From Lentilactobacillus sp. SPB1-3 (GTDB lineage Bacteria; Bacillota; Bacilli; Lactobacillales; Lactobacillaceae): 64,000 bases of DNA. The notes under the pieces are model-generated. The model worked only from the letters and a program-made list of their open reading frames with translations. It was not told the origin of the DNA and did no database searches. The position numbers were made by a program, and so were the translations under genes. Position 1 is the first letter of the stretch. Every line of letters starts with the position of its first letter. This document shows, one piece after another, positions 59,696 to 64,000 of this stretch. The stretch is from positions 1,302,001-1,366,000 of the forward strand of contig NZ_CP168151.1 of NCBI RefSeq assembly GCF_026913205.2. Direction: 5' to 3'.

Positions 59696-60269
59696 GCTGA
59701 TTCTCCGTTTGCCGTAAAAATTCATTTTTTAAATCACGATCGTCTTTAAATACACCTGTGAATTTGGAAGTATAAGTTGACAATCCATCACGATTGATGC
59801 CACGCATTTCCATACACATGTGTCGGGCAGACAAGGAAACAGCGATTCCTTGGGGATGCAAAATTTCCTCTAATTCATCAACGATTTGGGTAGTCACCTT
59901 TTCCTGCATGCCAGGACGCTTAGATACAAATTCCACTAAACGAGGAATTTTACTGATGCCGATCACCTTGCCGTCTTCTGGAACGTAAGCCACATTGGCC
60001 ACGCCAAAAAAAGGTAGTAAATGATGTTCACACATCGAATAAAATGGAATTTGTTGTACCAAAATCATTTCTGGGTCTTCATCCACATGAAAGATTTTGT
60101 AGTCAGTAAATTCTTCTGGTCGATGATTTAAGCCGGCAAAGATTTCTGCATATGCTTTAGCAACTCGTTTGGGAGTCTCTATTAATCCTTCACGATTCGG
60201 ATCTTCTCCTATCGCTTCTAATAAGCTAGTTATTGATTCTTCAATTTTTTCTTCATTCAAATTATTCAC
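59688..60269 (-). CDS. folE: GTP cyclohydrolase I
   Basis: 193 residues. The motifs SMCEHHLLPFFGVANVAYVP (zinc ligands Cys and His) and AVSLSARHMCMEMRGI are intact. First step of pterin synthesis. It overlaps folK by eight bases and folC by eight. Confidence 0.95.
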   Translation of the reverse strand: MNNLNEEKIEESITSLLEAIGEDPNREGLIETPKRVAKAYAEIFAGLNHRPEEFTDYKIFHVDEDPEMILVQQIPFYSMCEHHLLPFFGVANVAYVPEDGKVIGISKIPRLVEFVSKRPGMQEKVTTQIVDELEEILHPQGIAVSLSARHMCMEMRGINRDGLSTYTSKFTGVFKDDRDLKNEFLRQTENQRG

Positions 60270-60765
60270 TCCCGGATTTATATACTCGAACGTTCATTTT
60301 GTCAGTAGTTTCTTTAAGTAATCTATCATTGATCGCATATAATTTAGAATCCGGTGATAGGACTTCTAGTAATGGCACTAAAACAAACTTGCGGTTAGGA
60401 ATTTCTGGATGAGGAATCTTCAAGCTATCAGTATTGATGTGATCATCATTGAAGTACAAAATATCCAAATCGATTGTTCTGGGACCCCAATGAATCAATC
60501 GCTTACGATGCAGGTCAGTCTCAATCGAGTGAATCACTTGCAACAACTCTTCGGGATTGAGATCAGTATCAACTGCAACCGCAATGTTCAAAAAATCGTC
60601 CTGGGGTACACCACCAACTGGTTCTGTTTCATAAATTTTAGAAACCCTTTGGACATCGACATCAGCATTCCGCAATAATTCCAAAGCATCTTTGAGATTT
60701 TGTTCCCGGTCACCCAAGTTAGTACCAATACTCAAATATGCTTTATTTTTCATCTTGTCCGCCAC
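60262..60765 (-). CDS. folK: HPPK (hydroxymethyl-dihydropterin pyrophosphokinase)
   Basis: 167 residues. YLSIGTNLGDREQNLKDALE at the start, then ETDLHRKRLIHWGPRTIDLD, the signature that binds ATP and magnesium. It follows folB with an overlap of 23 bases. Confidence 0.94.
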   Translation of the reverse strand: MADKMKNKAYLSIGTNLGDREQNLKDALELLRNADVDVQRVSKIYETEPVGGVPQDDFLNIAVAVDTDLNPEELLQVIHSIETDLHRKRLIHWGPRTIDLDILYFNDDHINTDSLKIPHPEIPNRKFVLVPLLEVLSPDSKLYAINDRLLKETTDKMNVRVYKSGSE

Positions 60766-61111
60766 TCACTTCAATTTCCACGTTATCAAAGATACCAGCA
60801 ATTGGCACACTATATTTTCTAATTCTTAATTTAACCCCTTCCAAACTAGGAAATTGGGTCAAAATTTGGTGGAGCAAGTTATTTGCCAAGCTCTCGATTA
60901 AATCATAATTATGATTTAATACAAATGCTTCGATTGCTTTGTAGACATCAGAGTAACTAACAGTTTCCTCTAAGCGATCATTTTGAACTTTGGTTTCAAT
61001 TGGATATGTTAATTCAGCATCAATTTCTAACCGTTGGCCTAATTTCTTTTCTTCAGCATGCACACCGTTATAGGTATGAAAACTCATATTATTAATTCGA
61101 ATTTTTCCCAT
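60743..61111 (-). CDS. folB: Dihydroneopterin aldolase
   Basis: 122 residues. It starts MGKIRINNMSFHTYNGVHAE, with the conserved HTYNGVHAEE and the C-terminal IPVAGIFD-like block (SVPIAGIFDNVEIEV). It is the first gene of the operon, with AGGAGAATTCACC before the ATG. Confidence 0.92.
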   Translation of the reverse strand: MGKIRINNMSFHTYNGVHAEEKKLGQRLEIDAELTYPIETKVQNDRLEETVSYSDVYKAIEAFVLNHNYDLIESLANNLLHQILTQFPSLEGVKLRIRKYSVPIAGIFDNVEIEVSGGQDEK

Positions 61112-61260
61112 TGGTGAATTCTCCTAACACAATTTTAATAATTACAATGATAGCATTAAACTACCACATAAAAAACGATATTACCGGTTTGAATTTTCTA
61201 AAATTAGCACTAGCAGTATTGATATTTGAAGATGATGATTGGTACGAATTCAAATTATTA

Positions 61261-61299
61261 AAGCGATAATCCTTCAAGGTAAAGGATTACCGCTTTAAT
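61261..61299 (-). terminator. Terminator of the phosphatase gene
   Basis: AAGCG and TAATCCTT pair with AAGGATTA and CGCTT; T-rich sequence follows on the minus strand. It separates the phosphatase gene from the folate operon promoter region (61112-61260), which has an extended -10 (TGCTATCAT) on the minus strand. Confidence 0.65.
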
Positions 61300-62052
61300 T
61301 TACTTAACATACATCTCAAACATACGATTTTCGAAATCTTTATCAAGTTGTAAAGTCGTATGAAGATAATCTTCGAAGCTTCCAGCATGATTATTAACTG
61401 TTTCAAAAAAATGTGCTAAATAATCTGTATTGACCTTTAGGGCTTGGCTTACGGCCAGCAATTCTTCATCCGTTGCCTGGTTCTTGATTGAATCTAGAAT
61501 TTGCTGATTTGCTGTCTTTCTTAACTCATTAGTTTTTAAATAATCATCAAAAATTTCACTATCATCTACTCCCAGAGTTTTTAAAATCAGTGCTGCTCCA
61601 ACCCCAGTCCTATCCTTACCAGCAAAACAATGAAAAATCAGTGGCTCATCGTTAGTTGAAACATCTTTTAAAAATTTTTGATAGCCAGTAATTGCGGAGT
61701 TACTATCTGCCAATTGCTCATATGTCATCATCATATTGTCATACACATTACCGCCATTAGTAATCATCCGACTAAGGCTAGCATTATTTTTAGTCGCATC
61801 TTTTAATATATCAATAGCTTGATAGTTGACATCTGCCCATGTGGAATCTGGAAATTGTTCTCGTTCCTCGGCACCACGCATATCAACAATTCGGGAAATC
61901 TTCAATTGATTAGCCAAATAGTCAATTTGCTGTGAAGAGAGTCCGTTCAACTGCCCACTTCTAAAAAGTTTGTCTTCTCTTACCGTTCCAGATTGGGCTT
62001 GGTAGCCGCCTAACGACCGAAAATTAGTAATTTCTTGTGTCATCCTTGTCAC
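61300..62052 (-). CDS. Tyrosine-protein phosphatase (DSP-like, LipA/IphP type)
   Basis: 250 residues. The P-loop is HCFAGKDRTGVGAALI (Cys-x5-Arg) and the N-terminal block is TNFRSLGGYQAQSGTVREDK. The family dephosphorylates tyrosine or phosphoinositides; bacterial members may act in capsule or surface control. Monocistronic. Confidence 0.9.
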   Translation of the reverse strand: MTRMTQEITNFRSLGGYQAQSGTVREDKLFRSGQLNGLSSQQIDYLANQLKISRIVDMRGAEEREQFPDSTWADVNYQAIDILKDATKNNASLSRMITNGGNVYDNMMMTYEQLADSNSAITGYQKFLKDVSTNDEPLIFHCFAGKDRTGVGAALILKTLGVDDSEIFDDYLKTNELRKTANQQILDSIKNQATDEELLAVSQALKVNTDYLAHFFETVNNHAGSFEDYLHTTLQLDKDFENRMFEMYVK

Positions 62053-62211
62053 CTATCCTTAGTCAGTTTCCGTATGGTGTAATTTTAACATGACTTATTT
62101 AACATAACAGTTTGTTTAACACTAGTTTTTAAAAGAAAGGCTTTGTCTTTTCCAAAATCTATAAAATGCGGTATTATTTTTGTGATCAAATTAATTAAAG
62201 AGGTGTGCCAA

Positions 62212-62496
62212 ATGAAAGTAATTAACGTTGAATTATCAGTTATTCCTGGTAAGCAATCTGAGTACGAAGCTTTTATTAATGAATTAGTATCTAAATCTCG
62301 TCAAGAGGAAGGAAATATCAGTTATGATCATTTTAAGGCTACTGACTCCGATGTAAATTACGAGATTATTGAACATTGGCAGGACGAAGCCGCCATTGCT
62401 TCGCATAATGATACCGAACATTTCCAAAAATTTTTAAATGGTATTGGAGATTTTTTGACATCTGATCCAGTAATCATTCGCATGGATGCTGAGTAA
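62212..62496 (+). CDS. Antibiotic biosynthesis monooxygenase-like protein
   Basis: 94 residues from ATG 62212, behind AAAGAGGTGTGCCA. A single ABM-type ferredoxin-like fold (VINVELSVIPGKQSEYEAFI, then NISYDHFKATDSDVNYEIIE). The physiological substrate is unknown; many members protect against quinones. Confidence 0.85.
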   Translation: MKVINVELSVIPGKQSEYEAFINELVSKSRQEEGNISYDHFKATDSDVNYEIIEHWQDEAAIASHNDTEHFQKFLNGIGDFLTSDPVIIRMDAE

Positions 62497-62533
62497 AAAA
62501 TATCTATGAATTTAATCACGAAAGAGAAATAAA

Positions 62534-62965
62534 ATGTCATTTTCAATTGTTCACCTAAATAGTCTAACAATTTCAGGAACACAATCACACCTATCTGATC
62601 CTGTTGATACTGATCTTAGCGTAATCAGCCAAGAGAAACAGACAGCATTAAACAATTTCGATTATTCAGATATTGATCAACCTTTGTTCGCAGTTAATTA
62701 CAGTGAAGCCGGTGACTCGGTTTATATATTGGGAACATCTAACAACGATAGTAATATCACCTTTGATGTGCCCGAAGGTGATTATGCAGAATTCACTATC
62801 ACGACTTCAAATCGGGAGGCAGCTGATCAAGAAATCAGCGTCATGTACAGCGAAGTTGGCATGTCCAAACAATACGCCATCAGTGATAATTTTTCATTAG
62901 AACAACTTTCCCCACAAGGAATTATAGAAAAATTCTTCATTCCCATTGTAAGTAAAGAAGCTTAG
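62534..62965 (+). CDS. GyrI-like/effector-binding-like protein
   Basis: 143 residues. The arrangement of strands (FSIVHLNSLTISGTQSHLSD, then YVLG-like VYILGTSNNDSNITFDVPEG DYAEF) resembles stand-alone AraC effector-binding domains. There is no DNA-binding part. Ligand unknown. It may be co-transcribed with the monooxygenase gene 37 bases upstream. Confidence 0.55.
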   Translation: MSFSIVHLNSLTISGTQSHLSDPVDTDLSVISQEKQTALNNFDYSDIDQPLFAVNYSEAGDSVYILGTSNNDSNITFDVPEGDYAEFTITTSNREAADQEISVMYSEVGMSKQYAISDNFSLEQLSPQGIIEKFFIPIVSKEA

Positions 62966-62992
62966 CCGATATTATCCGGCTAAGCTCTTTTT
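62961..62992 (+). terminator. Terminator
   Basis: CTTAGCCG-N8-CGGCTAAG followed by CTCTTTTT, overlapping the stop codon of the plus-strand gene. Confidence 0.8.
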
Positions 62993-63521
62993 AGTTTAAT
63001 GTATCTGATAATGATGTGATCTTTGCTCCGTACATATTTTGAACATAGTTAAGCGCATATTCATAATCGTCATCATTTAAAGCTTCAGTAGTTTCTTTGG
63101 GAATTGTTATTTCATACCCTCTAAAGCACGCATCGGCAGCCGAATGTTGAATACAAATGTTAGTTACCACTCCTGTCAAAATTACATTATCAACTTGTAA
63201 ATCTCTAAGAAGTGAATCTAATCCCGTCTGAAAAAAGGCGCTATAAGTCCGTTTTTCAAATGTATAGTCGTCCGCTTTAGGAGCTAGCTCTTCTGTAATT
63301 TGGCCGCCCCACGTCCCTTTCATACTGTGTTGACCCCAAATTTCGAATTCATGATCTTCTTTGTAATGGGCATCTGAAACATAAATTACCGGTACCGCCT
63401 GTTGATGAGCTCTGCCTAACAATTCTTTAATTGGTTGAATCGTTTTCAATGCCCGATCATTTTTCAGTGAGCCAGTTAAAAAATCATTTGTCACATCAAT
63501 TACTAATACAGCTGATTTCAT
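62991..63521 (-). CDS. Cysteine hydrolase (isochorismatase family)
   Basis: 176 residues. AVLVIDVTNDFLTGSLKND carries the catalytic Asp, a Lys lies in YTFEKRTYSAF, and the Cys in VILTGVVTNICIQHSAADA. Nicotinamidase-like enzymes have this triad; the exact substrate is not resolved. Confidence 0.88.
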   Translation of the reverse strand: MKSAVLVIDVTNDFLTGSLKNDRALKTIQPIKELLGRAHQQAVPVIYVSDAHYKEDHEFEIWGQHSMKGTWGGQITEELAPKADDYTFEKRTYSAFFQTGLDSLLRDLQVDNVILTGVVTNICIQHSAADACFRGYEITIPKETTEALNDDDYEYALNYVQNMYGAKITSLSDTLN

Positions 63522-63681
63522 TAGAATCTCCTCAATTATCAGAAAATAATTTTTATTTTCAATAAAGATATCATAGAACCATCGTTAAAAATAATATATG
63601 GCACTGAGTATTAGAAAATTAAGTTAATTTCACAATCTTCATGTATGATAAACCGCTATCGATTCAGAAATTTGAAATAAT

Positions 63682-63767
63682 TTTCACAAGTTTGTGAAAT
63701 AAGGATTGCATTTTCAATTCGATCGTAGTACATTTACATACGGACTTACAAAAAGTAAGCCAATCCG
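63682..63767 (+). promoter_or_regulatory. Pyruvate oxidase promoter region with palindrome and leader hairpin
   Basis: An 18-nt palindrome TTTCACAA-GT-TTGTGAAA (63682-63699) lies just before a TTGCAT-N17-TACATT promoter-like pair. The half sites resemble Rex or CRP/FNR-type sites. A hairpin (CGGA-CTTAC with GTAAG-TCCG, 63741-63767) lies in the leader. The rest of 63522-63786 shows nothing else. Confidence 0.5.
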
Positions 63768-63786
63768 AATTTAGGAGTGAATCATT

Positions 63787-64000
63787 ATGACAAAAATGAC
63801 AGCTGGTCAAGCCTTAGCAAAAGTATTAGAGAGCTGGGATGTTGATCATATTTATGGTATTACAGCCGATTCAATTAATAATACAGTTGATGGTCTATAT
63901 CAAGAAAGAGACCATATCAAATATATTCAAGTTCGTCATGAAGAAGTCGGTGCTCTTGCGGCTACTGCTGATGCCAAATTAACAGGTAAAGTTGGTGTTA
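63787..64000 (+). CDS. Pyruvate oxidase (N-terminal part)
   Basis: The first 71 residues run off the window. ALAKVLESWDVDHIYGITAD, then YIQVRHEEVGALAATADAKL is the thiamine-diphosphate domain of lactobacillar pyruvate oxidases, including the RHEE glutamate. The enzyme makes acetyl phosphate, CO2 and H2O2 from pyruvate, phosphate and O2. GGAGTG precedes the ATG. Confidence 0.88.
   Translation, partial: MTKMTAGQALAKVLESWDVDHIYGITADSINNTVDGLYQERDHIKYIQVRHEEVGALAATADAKLTGKVGV

Noticed and set aside
204-62965. Many open frames of 60-120 codons on the strand opposite to the structural, folate and MMPL genes
   Set aside because: They lie wholly inside well-supported genes, lack ribosome sites and have implausible composition; they are shadows.
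1-64000. CRISPR arrays, insertion sequences and rRNA or full tRNA genes
   Set aside because: I looked for regularly spaced repeats, transposase motifs and full cloverleafs and found none; the only structural RNA gene of the host is ssrA.

Overview
The window is the chromosome of an AT-rich lactic acid bacterium of the family Lactobacillaceae. It holds the greater part of a contractile-tailed (myovirus-like) prophage (1 to about 43,090) and about 21 kb of host chromosome to its right. The family call rests on the folB-folK-folE-folC-xtp-folP operon order, the pyruvate oxidase at the right edge, the tmRNA tag AKNNNNSYALAA, frequent TTG/GTG starts behind strong GGAGG sites, and Lactobacillus-type secreted proteins. 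I cannot fix the genus from sequence alone.

Prophage, right to left in transcription order. The integrase (41790-42917) lies against the 3' end of ssrA (tmRNA, 43092-43457), so the phage used ssrA as its attachment gene. The other attachment site and the lysis genes lie left of the window. From 34.5 to 38.1 kb is a lysogeny region with two divergent repressor/Cro-type switches, an antirepressor and an ImmA-type peptidase. From 38.2 to 41.7 kb is a plus-strand lysogenic-conversion cassette of membrane, secreted and lipoproteins and a DUF6414 protein. The early operon (34.2 to 26.2 kb, minus) holds DUF771, Gp157, a Sak3/DUF1071 annealing protein, SSB, a replication initiator, a DnaB helicase, a RusA-type resolvase and an HNH nuclease. 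A third divergent switch with its own antirepressor, an Arc-like protein and a RelBE module interrupt the minus-strand programme at 23.8-26.2 kb. An ArpU-type late regulator (22655-23095) precedes the late operon (22.3 to below 1 kb, minus): TerS, TerL, portal, MuF, scaffold, capsid, connectors, sheath, tube, chaperones, tape measure, and XkdP/Q/R/S/T-like hub and baseplate.

Host side. After ssrA come mazEF, an rsgA paralogue, a PerR-type-regulated NADH peroxidase/oxidase, a surface nuclease lipoprotein, an Fe-S biosynthesis-family protein, a GNAT, an L,D-transpeptidase, a YfcC-type carrier, LtrA, a TetR-MMPL pair, the folate operon, a tyrosine phosphatase, small enzymes, and the start of pyruvate oxidase.

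Most notable points. (1) A 293-nt group I intron splits the tape-measure gene; P1 and P7 can be drawn base by base. (2) The major capsid gene ends on a textbook -1 frameshift signal (A AAA AAA TAG, 6-nt spacer, 7-bp hairpin) that would append a 48-residue HeH-type domain after a flexible linker. (3) Five tRNA-like acceptor/T-arm minihelices without D or anticodon arms sit just 3' of phage genes. (4) The rsgA paralogue has an erm-like translational attenuator: a 12-codon leader and three mutually exclusive hairpins, the last sequestering its Shine-Dalgarno site. (5) Four conversion genes share a conserved 5' leader element. (6) Three separate immunity switches coexist, each with its own operator sequence.
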